A DNA stretch of 35,326 nucleotides from an uncultured Prochlorococcus sp. (GCA_902634795.1 CACPLK010000008.1:1-35326); one strand, 5' to 3'; shown: positions 20,504-31,146, counted from the first letter of the stretch. Notes: generated by a model not told the origin, from the sequence alone. Made by a program: numbers and translations.

Positions 20504-23164
20504 TCAAGACAATTGTTGAGTCAAATCCTCATTAGCTTTTTCTAAAGCTAGATCCAACGATTGAGGTTGACTACCACCAGCTTGGGCGAGATTTGGACGA
20601 CCACCACCACCACCACCACACATTTTTGCAACCCCACTTATAAATTTGCCTGCATGTAAACCATCTGAGACTAAATCAGGAGAAAATGCAACAACAAAAA
20701 CTAATTTAGTATCGATCTCCTGATTTGGAATGCCTCCAAAAACAACAGCAGAGTACTTGCCTAAATGATCTATCAAACTTGAAGCCGCAGATTGCAATCC
20801 AGATCCGTCAACTCCATCTAAACGTCTAATTAATAATTTACTCTTACCAACAGATTTTGCATAACTCGCTAAACCTAATGCCTTCGCCAAAGCAAGTTCA
20901 TTTTTTACTTTGATAAGTTCTTTTGTTTTATCTTTCAATTCCAGTTGAAGAGATGAGACTCTTTCAACAATTTCATATGATTGAACTTTGAATGATTTAC
21001 TTAACTCCTTAACTACCAAATCACGTTCATTAAAATAATCTAAAACTGATGGACCAGCTACGGCCTCTATTCGTCTGACACCTGAAGCAATGCCTGTCTC
21101 ATTAATAATCTTAAACGTACCTAGTTGTGACGTGCGAGTTACATGAGTTCCTCCACATAACTCCATAGAAACGCCTGGAACATCTATAACACGTACCACA
21201 TCACCATATTTCTCACCAAACATTGCCAAAGCACCAGCAGCCATAGCGTCCTTAATTGGCATTGTTTTAATTTGAATTGGATGATCTTCGTTAATCCATT
21301 GATTTATTCGTACTTCCATATCTTCAAGTTCTTTTATTGTCAAAGGTTTTGGAGCATTAAAATCAAATCTCAATCGATGATTTGAAACTAACGAGCCTCT
21401 TTGACTTACACTTGAGTCAATAGATAACTTTAAAGCTGATTGCAATAGATGTGTAGCGGTGTGATTTGATGAAGTTCGTTGACGAAAAGATGGAGTAACA
21501 TTCATCTGGACAGATGAGTTAACTTTTAGAAGTCCAGCGTTAACAATTCCAGAATGAATAAAAATATTCTTCTTTTTTCTAACATTTTCTATAGACACCT
21601 GAAGATCTTGAGACGTTATTAAGCCTTTATCTCCGATTTGGCCACCCGACTCAGCATAAAAAGGCGTTCTATTAACAATAATCTTGACCAAATCACCCTG
21701 AACCGCTTGTTTCACTAATTCATTATTTTTAAAAATACCTATCACAGTTGAAGTGATTTCTAATTTTTCATAGCCCTCAAATCTTGTTTCATCAAATAAA
21801 GAAATTTCTCTTTCAATTGAACCCTCTTCAGTTAAATCAATACTGACCGAAGCCTCTTTTGCACGTTTACGTTGCTTTGCCATCTCGTTCTCAAAACCAT
21901 TAATATCAACAGAAATACCTTTTTCATTCGCGATCTCTTCTGTTAATTCCAAAGGAAAACCATAAGTATCATAAAGCTCAAATGCCTGCGCACCAGAGAT
22001 AAGATCACATTCATGAGCTGTTATCTCTGCCAAAAGTTTCTCTCCCCGTTCAAGCGTTTCAAGGAAACGAGATTCTTCTATTTTTAACTCATTAAGAATA
22101 ATTTTCTTTTTCTCAAGTAATTGAGGATAAGCATTTTTCATCAACTCAATAGCAACTTCAGCCAGTTGAGGTAGAAACGGCTGATTAATACCTACCAGTC
22201 GACCATGTCGAATCATACGCCGTATGAGACGACGAAGAATATAGCCTCGCCCTAGATTACTAGCACTTACACCATCACAAATTAAATGAGTTACAGCCCT
22301 GCAATGATCTCCAATAATTTTTAATGATGTTTTATTTTTTTTATTTGTAGTTTCATAATTAATTTGAGCGACTAAAGCCGTTGCTTCAATAAGCGGAAAA
22401 ATAAGATCCGTTTCATAATTATTAGATTTCCTCTGCAAAATTTGAGCCATTCTTTCTAAGCCCATTCCTGTATCAATATGACAATTCGCCAATGGTTTAA
22501 GATTGCCCTTTAAGTCCCGGTTGTATTGCATAAAAACCAAATTATAAAATTCTATAAATCGACTATCGTCTTCAAGATCTATTCCATCACTTCCTAATTC
22601 CGGTTTAAAATCAAAATAAAGTTCCGAACATGGGCCACAAGGTCCTGTGGCGCCAGATGACCAAAAATTATCAGCAGCACCCATTCTGATGATTCTTTTT
22701 GATTCAACCCCTACAACTTCTTTCCATATTTTCTCTGCTTCTGAGTCTTCTTCAAAAACGCTTATTACTATATTCTTTGGATTGAGTAGAAAAACCTCAG
22801 TAGTTAATTCCCAGGCCCATTGAATTGCCTCTTTTTTAAAATAGTCACCAAAAGAAAAATTACCTAGCATCTCAAAAAAAGTATGATGCCTCGCAGTTTT
22901 CCCTACATTTTCAATATCGTTTGTTCTAATACATTTTTGACTGGATGTTGCTCTCGGAGTAGAAGACTCTTTTAATCCTAAGAAGATCGGCTTAAAAGGT
23001 AACATCCCTGCAATCGTCAGTAAAACTGTTGGATCATCTGGAATCAAAGAAGAACTTGCAAGTTTCTTATGATTATGTTGGATAAAAAAATTTATAAATG
23101 CTTCTCTTATCTCATCTCCCGAAAGGAATGGAGGATTCATTGAAGAGGAAGAATTTTTTTGCAT
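20504..23164 (-). CDS. alaS: Alanyl-tRNA synthetase
   Basis: AlaS charges tRNA(Ala). The catalytic domain has TSSQKCIRTNDIENVGKT and HHTFFEMLGNFSFGDYFK; the editing domain has NHTATHLLQSAL and CGGTHVTRTSQLG (Zn ligands); the C-Ala domain ends with a Gly run (GGGGGGRPNLAQAGG). At 886 residues it is full length. The start at 23164 gives a short extra N-terminus (MQKNSSSSMNPPFLSGDEIR); the Met at position 9 is an alternative. It is divergent from flv3 with a gap of 290 bp. Confidence 0.97.
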   Translation of the reverse strand: MQKNSSSSMNPPFLSGDEIREAFINFFIQHNHKKLASSSLIPDDPTVLLTIAGMLPFKPIFLGLKESSTPRATSSQKCIRTNDIENVGKTARHHTFFEMLGNFSFGDYFKKEAIQWAWELTTEVFLLNPKNIVISVFEEDSEAEKIWKEVVGVESKRIIRMGAADNFWSSGATGPCGPCSELYFDFKPELGSDGIDLEDDSRFIEFYNLVFMQYNRDLKGNLKPLANCHIDTGMGLERMAQILQRKSNNYETDLIFPLIEATALVAQINYETTNKKNKTSLKIIGDHCRAVTHLICDGVSASNLGRGYILRRLIRRMIRHGRLVGINQPFLPQLAEVAIELMKNAYPQLLEKKKIILNELKIEESRFLETLERGEKLLAEITAHECDLISGAQAFELYDTYGFPLELTEEIANEKGISVDINGFENEMAKQRKRAKEASVSIDLTEEGSIEREISLFDETRFEGYEKLEITSTVIGIFKNNELVKQAVQGDLVKIIVNRTPFYAESGGQIGDKGLITSQDLQVSIENVRKKKNIFIHSGIVNAGLLKVNSSVQMNVTPSFRQRTSSNHTATHLLQSALKLSIDSSVSQRGSLVSNHRLRFDFNAPKPLTIKELEDMEVRINQWINEDHPIQIKTMPIKDAMAAGALAMFGEKYGDVVRVIDVPGVSMELCGGTHVTRTSQLGTFKIINETGIASGVRRIEAVAGPSVLDYFNERDLVVKELSKSFKVQSYEIVERVSSLQLELKDKTKELIKVKNELALAKALGLASYAKSVGKSKLLIRRLDGVDGSGLQSAASSLIDHLGKYSAVVFGGIPNQEIDTKLVFVVAFSPDLVSDGLHAGKFISGVAKMCGGGGGGRPNLAQAGGSQPQSLDLALEKANEDLTQQLS

Positions 23165-23454
23165 ACCTAAAAATTATCTCTAAAAAGGTTTTTGAAAACA
23201 ATCACAAAAACGTCAAATGTGCTCAACTCACCCTAAACAATAACAAAATGGAAACCCGTGAGACTTCGAAAAACAAAATCTTCAAAAAATCATTCGATAA
23301 GCTTGCTTATTGCAAACAAATACTATTTACGGGAAGCAGTATCACACTTACAAACCCCAATAGCCTAATATAGTTTCAATGAACTAGGTATTTTCACTTA
23401 GCAACCTGATTTATTGCAACCTTCAGGCTTCTTCTAATTATTGGCTTTAGGAAC

Positions 23455-25230
23455 ATGATTTTTACTGAATCGACAGCTTTAGAAAATCAGAAAAGTGATA
23501 CTCCTAAGCTTTCACTGCAGTATGAACAAATTGCTGCAGATACACACACTTTGAGGTCATTGGATTGGGATCGAAGCAGGTTTGATATTGAATTTGGTCT
23601 TCGAAATGGGACAACATATAATAGCTTTTTAATAAGAGGCAAAAAAACTGCACTTATAGATACAAGTCATTTGAAATTTAGAAATATTTGGTTTGAAAAA
23701 CTAAAACAAGAAATCAATCCAACAGAAATTGATTATTTAATTGTCAGTCACACAGAGCCAGATCATTCAGGACTTATAAAATATTTAATTGAATTAAACT
23801 CAAATATTGAAATCGTCGCATCTAAAGTAGCTATAAAATTCCTAGAAGATCAAATTCATCAACCTTTTAGATCAAGAGCAGTCAAAAGTGGGGAGGAACT
23901 CAATTTAGAAATTAATTCAATCAGTGGAATCGAGCATAAAATTGAATTTATTAGTGCACCAAATCTACACTGGCCCGATACTATATTTTCTTTTGATCAC
24001 GGTACACAAGTTTTATATACTTGTGATGCGTTTGGTTTGCATTATTGCTCAGAAAACTTGTATGACGAAAATCCAAGCTTATTAGATGAAGATTTTCGAT
24101 TTTATTACGACTGTCTCATGGGTCCTAATGCCCGGAGCGTAATTCAGGCATTAAAAAAAATTGATGCATTGCCAACTATCAATACTATTGGTGTTGGGCA
24201 TGGACCAATCCTTAATTTTAATACGCAGTTATGGCTTAATAATTATAGAGAATGGAGTAAGCAAAGAAGTACAGGCGAAAATTACGCTGTGGTTTGCTAC
24301 CTCAGCCAATATGGTTTTTGTGATCGGCTTAGTCAAGCAATTGCTCATGGCATAGGCAAAGCAAATGCTCCAGTCCAATTGGTTGATCTTATTGCTTCAG
24401 ACACTCAAGAGTTAAGTGCTTTAATTAGTGACGCAAGTGCAGTCGTTGTACCAACTTGGCCTATCAAGTCTGATTCAGAATTACAAAGCAATATTGGAAC
24501 CCTACTTGCATCCTTAAAACAAAAGCAGTGGGTAGCAACTTATGACTCTTATGGCGGAAATGAAGAGCCCATTGACTTTATTACCAACCAATTAAGAAAG
24601 CTTGGACAAAAAGAAGCTTTTAAACCACTTCGAGTTCGTGACGAACCAAACAAAAGTGTTTATCAACAATTTGAGGAAGCTGGTACAGATTTAGGTCAAA
24701 TTCTTACTAGAAAGAAAAATTTAGCTGCTACTAAAAGCCTTGATGGAGACTTAAATAAAGCACTTGGTTGCTTAAGCGGTGGGCTCTACATTGTTACAGC
24801 GAAAGATAGTGAAGGTGCGGACAGTCGAGACGGAGCGATGGTTGCAAGTTGGGTTAGTCAAGCAAGTTTTGAACCCCCTGGAATAACCGTAGCGGTAGCC
24901 AAAGATAGAGCCATTGAATCACTATTACAAGTAAATGATCGTTTTGTTCTAAATATCCTTCAAGAAAATAACTATTTGCACCTCTTCAGACACTTTTTAA
25001 AACGTTTTCCACCAGGTGCTAATCGATTTGAAGGAGTTGAATTAATAAATGATCTTGCAGCTGGGGGACCAGTGCTATCTGATGCGTTAGCGTTCCTTTC
25101 ATGTAAAGTTATTCAAAGAATGGAGACAACAGATCATTGGATCATTTATTCATCAGTTGAAAAAGGTAATTTATCTAATACTCTAAGTAAAACAGCAGTT
25201 CATCACAGAAGAGTTGGAAGTAATTATTAA
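23455..25230 (+). CDS. flv3: Flavodiiron protein Flv3 (canonical iron ligands)
   Basis: Cyanobacterial Flv1/Flv3 reduce oxygen to water with electrons from photosystem I, protecting it under changing light. This 591-residue protein has a lactamase-like domain with the full diiron set: His99, Glu101, Asp103, His104 (HTEPDH), His172, Asp191 and His249. A flavodoxin domain (about 275-420) and a C-terminal flavin reductase domain (LGCLSGGLYIVTAK, GAMVASWVSQASF) follow, the three-part layout of class C proteins. The full ligand set identifies it as the Flv3 type rather than Flv1. It is the first gene of a pair, 2 bp before flv1. Confidence 0.93.
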   Translation: MIFTESTALENQKSDTPKLSLQYEQIAADTHTLRSLDWDRSRFDIEFGLRNGTTYNSFLIRGKKTALIDTSHLKFRNIWFEKLKQEINPTEIDYLIVSHTEPDHSGLIKYLIELNSNIEIVASKVAIKFLEDQIHQPFRSRAVKSGEELNLEINSISGIEHKIEFISAPNLHWPDTIFSFDHGTQVLYTCDAFGLHYCSENLYDENPSLLDEDFRFYYDCLMGPNARSVIQALKKIDALPTINTIGVGHGPILNFNTQLWLNNYREWSKQRSTGENYAVVCYLSQYGFCDRLSQAIAHGIGKANAPVQLVDLIASDTQELSALISDASAVVVPTWPIKSDSELQSNIGTLLASLKQKQWVATYDSYGGNEEPIDFITNQLRKLGQKEAFKPLRVRDEPNKSVYQQFEEAGTDLGQILTRKKNLAATKSLDGDLNKALGCLSGGLYIVTAKDSEGADSRDGAMVASWVSQASFEPPGITVAVAKDRAIESLLQVNDRFVLNILQENNYLHLFRHFLKRFPPGANRFEGVELINDLAAGGPVLSDALAFLSCKVIQRMETTDHWIIYSSVEKGNLSNTLSKTAVHHRRVGSNY

Positions 25231-25232
25231 CA

Positions 25233-27083
25233 ATGATAGTAAAGAATATTTCTTCATCAAATTTAAATACTTTCGTAAAAAAAACTATTCAGATACCCAT
25301 TGAGGAGAACTTCATTTGCTTAAGAAGCCTAAACCCAAAAAGAACAAGATTTGAAGTTGAATATTCTCTTGAAAAAGGTAGTTGTACTAATTCTTTTTTA
25401 TTTAAGTCTTCTCAAGATGAACATTCTAATTCACATGATTATGTTTTAATTCATCCTCCTGGTTTAACATTTGAAAAAGAATTTTTAGAAGAGTTTGAGA
25501 CATTAATTAGCAGTGATTCGTCTGCAATAAAATTAGTCATGGGTCATATCAATCCTAATAAAGTATCTTTTGTGAAAAGAATGAATTTGAAATATAAAAA
25601 TTTAACGGTTATTTGTTCTAATCCAGGTGCGAAATTATTCAAAGAGATATGGAATTTACGAAAACCCTCGCAAAATACAAATCCTAAAGAAGCATTGGAG
25701 ACAGTTGAAGTTCTTCCAAATATACAAATCATTAAACAATTAGAAACTCTGTCACTAGAAAATAATTTTGAGATTACTTTCATTCCCGCGCCAACAGCTC
25801 GATGGCCTGGTGGACTAATTGTTTTTGAAAAGCAAACTGGTCTATTGATGAGTGATAAATTGTTTGGTGCGCATGTTTATGAAGAAAATTGGGCTGAATT
25901 AAACAGTAGTAGCACGGAAGAAGAGAGAAGACATTACTTCGATTGTCTAATGGCACCAATGTCTTCGCAAGTGAATAGTATTATCGATAAATTTGAAGAC
26001 TTTGAGATTGATGCAATAGTACCTGGACATGGACCTGCAATCAGCGGGAGTTGGAGGAGTTTATTAAACAACTACCAAAGCTGGGGAGAAAGCCAAAAAT
26101 ACAGCAACTTAAGAGTTACTCTATTATTTGCAAGTGCATATGGAAATACTGCTGCTATTGCTGATGCCATTGCTAGAGGAATTAGTAAAACAGGGGTCAA
26201 AGTTAAGATTATTAATTGTGAATTCACGTCATCAGATAGCTTAGTCACTGAGATTCGTAAAGCAGATGGATATTTAATTGGATCGCCAACATTAGGAGGA
26301 CATGCACCCACCCCGATTGTTTCAGCACTTGGCTCGCTTTTGGCTGAGGGAGATAGAGGAAAGCCGGCAGGAGTATTTGGAAGTTATGGATGGAGTGGGG
26401 AAGCTCTTGATTTACTTGAAAAAAAATTAAAAGATGGAGGCTTTAAATTTGGATTCGAACCTATCAAAATCAAATTCAGTCCTGATCCTTTAATGATTAA
26501 AAAACTTGAAGAAACAGGTATCCAATTTGGTAAGCAATTAATTAATGCAAAGTTACGTCAACAAAGAAAAGCTAATGTTGGTTTAAATACAAGTAAAAGT
26601 GATCCAACAATGAATGCACTAGGAAGAGTCGTCGGATCATTATGTATATTGACTGCTCAAAAAGGAGATGAAAATAATCTGATTAGTGGAGCTATGGTTG
26701 CAAGTTGGGTTAGTCAAGCAAGCTTTTCTCCACCTGGTATTACGATTGCAGTGGCTAAAGAAAGAGCTGTAGAAAACTTACTACATACAGGAGATAACTT
26801 TGCTTTAAACATTTTAGAGCAAAACAATTACCAAAGCCTCCTTAAACAATTTCTCCAATCATTTAAACCTGGAGATAATAGATTTACCGATCTTGAGATC
26901 AAATTAAGTCCAAGCAATCAGCCATTATTAAATGAAGCTTTAGCATGGCTAGAGGGTACAGTTAGTCAACGAATGGAATGTGGGGATCATTGGCTGATAT
27001 ATGCTGAGATTAAACATGGAAAAGTCATTAAAAAAGATGGAGTAACAGCAGTTCATCATCGAAAAACCGGCGCGAACTACTAG
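25233..27083 (+). CDS. flv1: Flavodiiron protein Flv1 (non-canonical iron site)
   Basis: The 616-residue protein has the same three domains as its neighbour, but the iron site is altered: HxExDH has become GHINPNK (His105, Asn107, Asn109, Lys110), the His172 equivalent is Arg190 and the Asp191 equivalent is Lys209. Loss of these ligands with basic replacements marks the Flv1 class, which works as a partner of Flv3 in oxygen photoreduction. The flavodoxin motif LLFASAYGNTAAIADAIARG and the C-terminal GAMVASWVSQASFSPPG are intact. It starts 2 bp after flv3, so the two are co-transcribed. The FMN reductase that follows may belong to the same unit. Confidence 0.92.
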   Translation: MIVKNISSSNLNTFVKKTIQIPIEENFICLRSLNPKRTRFEVEYSLEKGSCTNSFLFKSSQDEHSNSHDYVLIHPPGLTFEKEFLEEFETLISSDSSAIKLVMGHINPNKVSFVKRMNLKYKNLTVICSNPGAKLFKEIWNLRKPSQNTNPKEALETVEVLPNIQIIKQLETLSLENNFEITFIPAPTARWPGGLIVFEKQTGLLMSDKLFGAHVYEENWAELNSSSTEEERRHYFDCLMAPMSSQVNSIIDKFEDFEIDAIVPGHGPAISGSWRSLLNNYQSWGESQKYSNLRVTLLFASAYGNTAAIADAIARGISKTGVKVKIINCEFTSSDSLVTEIRKADGYLIGSPTLGGHAPTPIVSALGSLLAEGDRGKPAGVFGSYGWSGEALDLLEKKLKDGGFKFGFEPIKIKFSPDPLMIKKLEETGIQFGKQLINAKLRQQRKANVGLNTSKSDPTMNALGRVVGSLCILTAQKGDENNLISGAMVASWVSQASFSPPGITIAVAKERAVENLLHTGDNFALNILEQNNYQSLLKQFLQSFKPGDNRFTDLEIKLSPSNQPLLNEALAWLEGTVSQRMECGDHWLIYAEIKHGKVIKKDGVTAVHHRKTGANY

Positions 27084-27131
27084 ATCCATTACAAAACGAC
27101 ATCATCCATTTACACTTCCCTTTTATTCACA

Positions 27132-27656
27132 ATGTCTAATAAAAAGCTTCTTGTTATAGCTGCTAGTAATGGTGAAAATCTCAAATTAGCCAAAAGATTT
27201 CTAGTCGCAGGCAAGGAACTAAATTACTCATGCGAATTACTTGATTTAACAGAATCAAAAAATGATTTACCTATATTTAACCCACGTCATAATTCAAAAG
27301 ATAAAGCACCAGAAAATCTTCAGTCGATCAATACTCAAATGGAGAGCCACTCACATTGGGTCATTTGTGCACCTGAATATAACGGCTCAATTCCTCCAAT
27401 TCTTACAAATGCAATAGCTTGGCTGTCTGTGCAAGGAACAGATTTTCGAAGTTTATTCAACGAACGTCCAATTGCAATTGCAAGTTTTTCAGGAGGAGGG
27501 TGTATGGAGTTATTACTTTCGATGCGAATTCAATTAACCCACCTTGGGGCTTTAGTCTTAGGTCGTCAATTAGCTACGAATAAATCAAAAGTTGCTGAGG
27601 ATGAATCAATCAATGCAATTCTAAATCAACTACTACAACTAAATCATTCTAATTAG
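27132..27656 (+). CDS. NAD(P)H-dependent FMN reductase family protein
   Basis: The 174-residue flavodoxin-like protein has LLVIAASNGENLKLAKRF at the FMN phosphate site and APEYNGSIPPILTNAIAWL, the hallmark of the NADPH-dependent FMN reductase family. It lies 48 bp after flv1 in the same direction, which suggests supply of reduced flavin or electrons to the Flv pair or co-regulation with it; this link is inference. Converges with the PBP gene 26 bp on. Confidence 0.86.
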   Translation: MSNKKLLVIAASNGENLKLAKRFLVAGKELNYSCELLDLTESKNDLPIFNPRHNSKDKAPENLQSINTQMESHSHWVICAPEYNGSIPPILTNAIAWLSVQGTDFRSLFNERPIAIASFSGGGCMELLLSMRIQLTHLGALVLGRQLATNKSKVAEDESINAILNQLLQLNHSN

Positions 27657-27682
27657 ATCTATAACTCTTCTTTACCAATAAT

Positions 27683-29494
27683 TCATTGCTCATTAGAGTT
27701 TAACTTATACCATTTTTTTAACATTTCTTTTGCCATAGGTAGAGCATGCACTGAACCACCACCAGGAGTATTCTGAGCAAATGCAACAATGACTATTTCT
27801 CCTGAGTCATAAGGTGCAAAGCCAGCAAACCATGCATGGTCACTACCTCCACTGCTATCTTCTGCCGTTCCAGTTTTACCAGCGACTGGAGGGAAAATAG
27901 AGGTATCTACATTAATTCCCATACCAGTACCACTAGTTACTACTTTTCGAAGTCCACGACGAATTGTCTCGAGTGTCGTATCTTGAATGTCTACTTTTTG
28001 TAAATATTTTACTGATCTCCAGTTTATATTGGCATCCACTAAGTGAGGAGTAATCAAATAACCACCATTTGCAAAAACTGAATATGCTCGTGCTAATTGC
28101 AATGGAGTAACCAGAACAACAGATTGACCAATAGATGCACTAGCCATATCTTCTACGATCCAAGGAGTTTCTCCAGGTTTTCCACCTCCACGACCTTCAT
28201 CAGCCCATTTCTTATTCCCTACTAAGCCTTTAGTTTCATCAAGTACAGTTTCTATGCCAGTGTAATTGTCGAAGCCAAGTTTTATTGCCGCATCATATAA
28301 AGCCTTCGAACCAGAGCCAACCCCAACCTGGTAAAAGAAAGTATTACTGGAGACTCTGAATGCATCTTCATATCCAATCCAACCAAAACCTCTTTTATTA
28401 TATTCCGGAAAACAATGACTTCCATATGTAATACAAGGAACAGTATTTAATTTTTGACTAGCAGGAAATTTACCACTTTCCATCCCTGCGATAGCAGTCA
28501 CGGGCTTCCATGTACTCCCTGGATCATACGCATTAAATACTCTACTCAAAAGAGGAAGATTAGATGACAAAAAAAGATTGTCATATTGTTGATTTGTAAA
28601 AGGTTGAGAAAAAAAATTAAGGTCGAAAGTTGGTTTACTAGCAATTGCTCTAATTGCACCTGTACGTGGATCAATCGCTACTATTGCGCCAGCACTTTTA
28701 TCGGACAAAACTTTTTCTGCAGTAAGTTGTAGCTCTAGATCAAGAGTTAATCGTATATCCCTACCAGCTTTTGGCAACTTTAATCCTAGGCTACGTTGAA
28801 CCGTACCTATTGAATCAATCTCAAGCATTTCACCTCCCCATGTACCTCTCAAGTCAGATTCAAATGCAGCTTCAATACCCTTCCGTCCAATTCGATCAGA
28901 TAATTTGTATCCTCTTTCTGAAAGCTTGGAGAACTCATTTTGAGTTATCAACTGTGTATAGCCCAAAGCATGAGCCGCTAATGACTTATAAGGGTAATTT
29001 CTAACTAAACCAATATCAATTTGAGCACCATACAAGTTATTCTCTTGTTCTTTAAACCTAATAACTTGCTCCACCGACAAATTAGTCAAGAGGACTTTTT
29101 TATAAGGAGTGTCGGAATGACTTCTATTAAATTCAATTTCTAATTGCTCAGTAGAAACATTTAACAAATCAGACAAAGAATTTCTAAGATCTATCCATTC
29201 CCTTTTAGATAAAAGTCTAGGTTGAATAGATAATGAGTAAAAGAGTTTATTGTCGGCAAGAACTACACCATTACGATCTAATAATCTTCCTCTTATTGGT
29301 GGATTAGCAATTAGCTTAATTCTATTTTCTTCTGAAAGTTGTTTATAGTATGACCCATTAATTATTTGTAGCCAAAAAAGACGCACACCTGTTAGTGAAA
29401 AAATTAAACAAATAAACAAAAAGAAAATTAGGGGTTGATTAAAAGCACCTACATGCTTTTTAGAACTGAGATGTAATTTTTCTTGTTTCTTCAT
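27683..29494 (-). CDS. mrdA: Penicillin-binding protein 2, peptidoglycan transpeptidase
   Basis: This class B PBP cross-links peptidoglycan, probably during elongation. It has an N-terminal membrane anchor (residues 21-45), a pedestal domain starting with NPPIRGRLLDRNG, and the transpeptidase motifs STWK (Ser327, Lys330), SSN (382-384) and KTGTAED. Length 603 and the RGRLLDRNGVVLADN region fit PBP2 (MrdA) better than FtsI, but the call between the two is not certain. It is last in a minus-strand unit after two conserved hypothetical genes, with gaps of 14 and 21 bp. Confidence 0.88.
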   Translation of the reverse strand: MKKQEKLHLSSKKHVGAFNQPLIFFLFICLIFSLTGVRLFWLQIINGSYYKQLSEENRIKLIANPPIRGRLLDRNGVVLADNKLFYSLSIQPRLLSKREWIDLRNSLSDLLNVSTEQLEIEFNRSHSDTPYKKVLLTNLSVEQVIRFKEQENNLYGAQIDIGLVRNYPYKSLAAHALGYTQLITQNEFSKLSERGYKLSDRIGRKGIEAAFESDLRGTWGGEMLEIDSIGTVQRSLGLKLPKAGRDIRLTLDLELQLTAEKVLSDKSAGAIVAIDPRTGAIRAIASKPTFDLNFFSQPFTNQQYDNLFLSSNLPLLSRVFNAYDPGSTWKPVTAIAGMESGKFPASQKLNTVPCITYGSHCFPEYNKRGFGWIGYEDAFRVSSNTFFYQVGVGSGSKALYDAAIKLGFDNYTGIETVLDETKGLVGNKKWADEGRGGGKPGETPWIVEDMASASIGQSVVLVTPLQLARAYSVFANGGYLITPHLVDANINWRSVKYLQKVDIQDTTLETIRRGLRKVVTSGTGMGINVDTSIFPPVAGKTGTAEDSSGGSDHAWFAGFAPYDSGEIVIVAFAQNTPGGGSVHALPMAKEMLKKWYKLNSNEQ

Positions 29495-29515
29495 CTACAA
29501 AAATCAAGAAGATTT

Positions 29516-29893
29516 TTAATCCTCTATCTTTGATGAGTCATTACTGATCAAGCATCTTAATTGATCTAATTCAGTATCAATTCTTTTTAAAGTTGACACT
29601 AAAGAATCTTGTTCATTGCTTTCATAATCAGGATAATTCTCATCAACAGTTACATCAACTGAAACAACTGGATTACCTAAGCCAGGAATCACTTGATCAA
29701 TTTTGTCCCTCACTGTCTTTGCAGAGGTTTCGCCATCAACCTGAAATTCTGAAAAGGGATCTTTTGATTTGAATACATCGATTATTTTTTGAAATCCACC
29801 AGTTTTAGCATTGTTAATAATACCCATACCAAAAGGCAAAGCAGACTCCATTGCAAATAAGTGAAAATGCCTTAATTGATCTTTAGCCATCAT
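29516..29893 (-). CDS. Conserved hypothetical protein, PBP operon
   Basis: The 125-residue protein starts MMAKDQLRHFHLFAMESALP; the second Met is an equally good start. It has no membrane segment and a probable coiled helix at its end (STLKRIDTELDQLRCLI). Placement 21 bp before the PBP2 gene suggests a shared transcript. I do not recognise a domain. Confidence 0.7.
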   Translation of the reverse strand: MMAKDQLRHFHLFAMESALPFGMGIINNAKTGGFQKIIDVFKSKDPFSEFQVDGETSAKTVRDKIDQVIPGLGNPVVSVDVTVDENYPDYESNEQDSLVSTLKRIDTELDQLRCLISNDSSKIED

Positions 29894-29907
29894 GGCTATA
29901 CTAACTG

Positions 29908-30519
29908 CTACTTAAGAATACCTGTTTCTGACGTAGGAAAGTAAGGAGTACAACTATTATTAGAAATACCTATGGACCAACCAGCAAATATTGACATTAC
30001 AATTGCTGCTGCGAATGGAAGAAAAGCTTGATGGGTAGTTTCAAGAGTTAACCATTCTCTCCAACCTCTTATAAACCTCTCTCTAGCAAATCTATTACGC
30101 TCTTTTGAAGCTTGATTAATTTTTTTTCTAAAAGATTTTTCTACCCAACGCTCAAAAGACTTTTTTTTAGTAACTGCCATTTTTCTCTCTACTTCTAACA
30201 ATTGTCCTGCAGTTAGGTGAGGGTGAAAAGTGCCTATTAATTCGAGTGTTTTTAAAAACATTTCAACTGCTGCATCTTTAATAACCCGCTCTTCGTCTTG
30301 AAGAAAAGTCCAATCAACTTCAGGATAAAAACGAGCTCTATTCAGATTGATTTGCTCCTCTCCTAACTGGCCAGGCTCTCTCAACCATCTATCAGTATTG
30401 TTGTCGAAGCGACGCCAATATAGAAAAGGATTAATATAAATTACCTTTCCTGAGATAGTAATACTATCGTTCTGAAGCCGTCGGCTTAAATGAGCATCAG
30501 ACCGTTGTGCAACTGTCAA
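29908..30519 (-). CDS. Conserved hypothetical protein with C-terminal membrane segment
   Basis: The 203-residue protein has a basic, helical body (KKKSFERWVEKSFRKKINQA, RNRFARERFIRGWREWL) and one hydrophobic segment near the end (AFLPFAAAIVMSIFAGWSIG). A tail-anchored arrangement is likely. It is the first gene of the unit that ends with PBP2. No recognised family; the position hints at cell-envelope or division functions. Confidence 0.7.
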   Translation of the reverse strand: MTVAQRSDAHLSRRLQNDSITISGKVIYINPFLYWRRFDNNTDRWLREPGQLGEEQINLNRARFYPEVDWTFLQDEERVIKDAAVEMFLKTLELIGTFHPHLTAGQLLEVERKMAVTKKKSFERWVEKSFRKKINQASKERNRFARERFIRGWREWLTLETTHQAFLPFAAAIVMSIFAGWSIGISNNSCTPYFPTSETGILK

Positions 30520-30828
30520 AAGTAATCAGCTATTGAACTAAGTTATCTTTTTTTATTGAAATAGACCACCCCTACCCAACAAGATTACTCAATTTAGCAA
30601 TATCAAAATGATCTCACTTCACAAGGTAAAGATAGAATTTCTTTTGATCTATTTCTAGGTCATTCTCCACTTTTTCTTTGAATATAAATGCTATCTCGCT
30701 TGATTTTATTCAAAATTTCTGTATAAATCATATCCAATTTTTTACAGAGACAAGTATCTTCTTTGATGAATCTATGCAAAACAACCATTATTCAGTTATG
30801 TTCATTTCGAACATAATCAAAAAAAGAA
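30520..30828. other. Divergent intergenic region with an inverted repeat
   Basis: TTATGTTC (30796-30803) and GAACATAA (30809-30816) form a perfect inverted repeat with the spacer ATTTC, 12 bases before the next start. It could be an operator or a leader hairpin. Nothing else is evident in the remaining AT-rich 270 bases. Confidence 0.5.
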
Positions 30829-31146
30829 ATGCTACGTAAGCAAGAAAAAAATGCGATCACAAGAGGAGTAATCCTCGCTATTGGTTGGGGATGGGGTTTA
30901 GATAGATTTTATGAAGGTGACAAAAAAGGAGGAATTCTATCAATTATTGGCTGGGGAATTGTCTTCACAAGTTTTCTTTACTTGAAATGTTCAGGTATTG
31001 AATATGTTGATGGTGTAAAAGATTATTCCAACTACAGTCCAAATCCTTTAATAGTTCTTCCGTTAATTGCTGGGCTATATGGAATCTATTTAATTTTGAG
31101 AAAAGGATTTAGATTAGCAAAACAGTTTGAAAACGCAGAAGACTAA
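30829..31146 (+). CDS. TM2-domain-like small membrane protein
   Basis: The 105-residue protein has two hydrophobic segments around WGWGLDRFYEGDKKGGILS and PLIVLPLIAGLYGIYLILRK. The G-GLDRFYEG-KKGGIL turn resembles the TM2 domain (G.HRFYLG). Role unknown. The inverted repeat in front of the start could regulate it. It lies at the border between the PBP operon and accessory DNA. Confidence 0.65.
   Translation: MLRKQEKNAITRGVILAIGWGWGLDRFYEGDKKGGILSIIGWGIVFTSFLYLKCSGIEYVDGVKDYSNYSPNPLIVLPLIAGLYGIYLILRKGFRLAKQFENAED

Noticed and set aside
23098-23373. 91-residue + strand frame across the alaS start
   Set aside because: It overlaps the alaS 5' end, has low-complexity Lys/Asn composition and no ribosome site.
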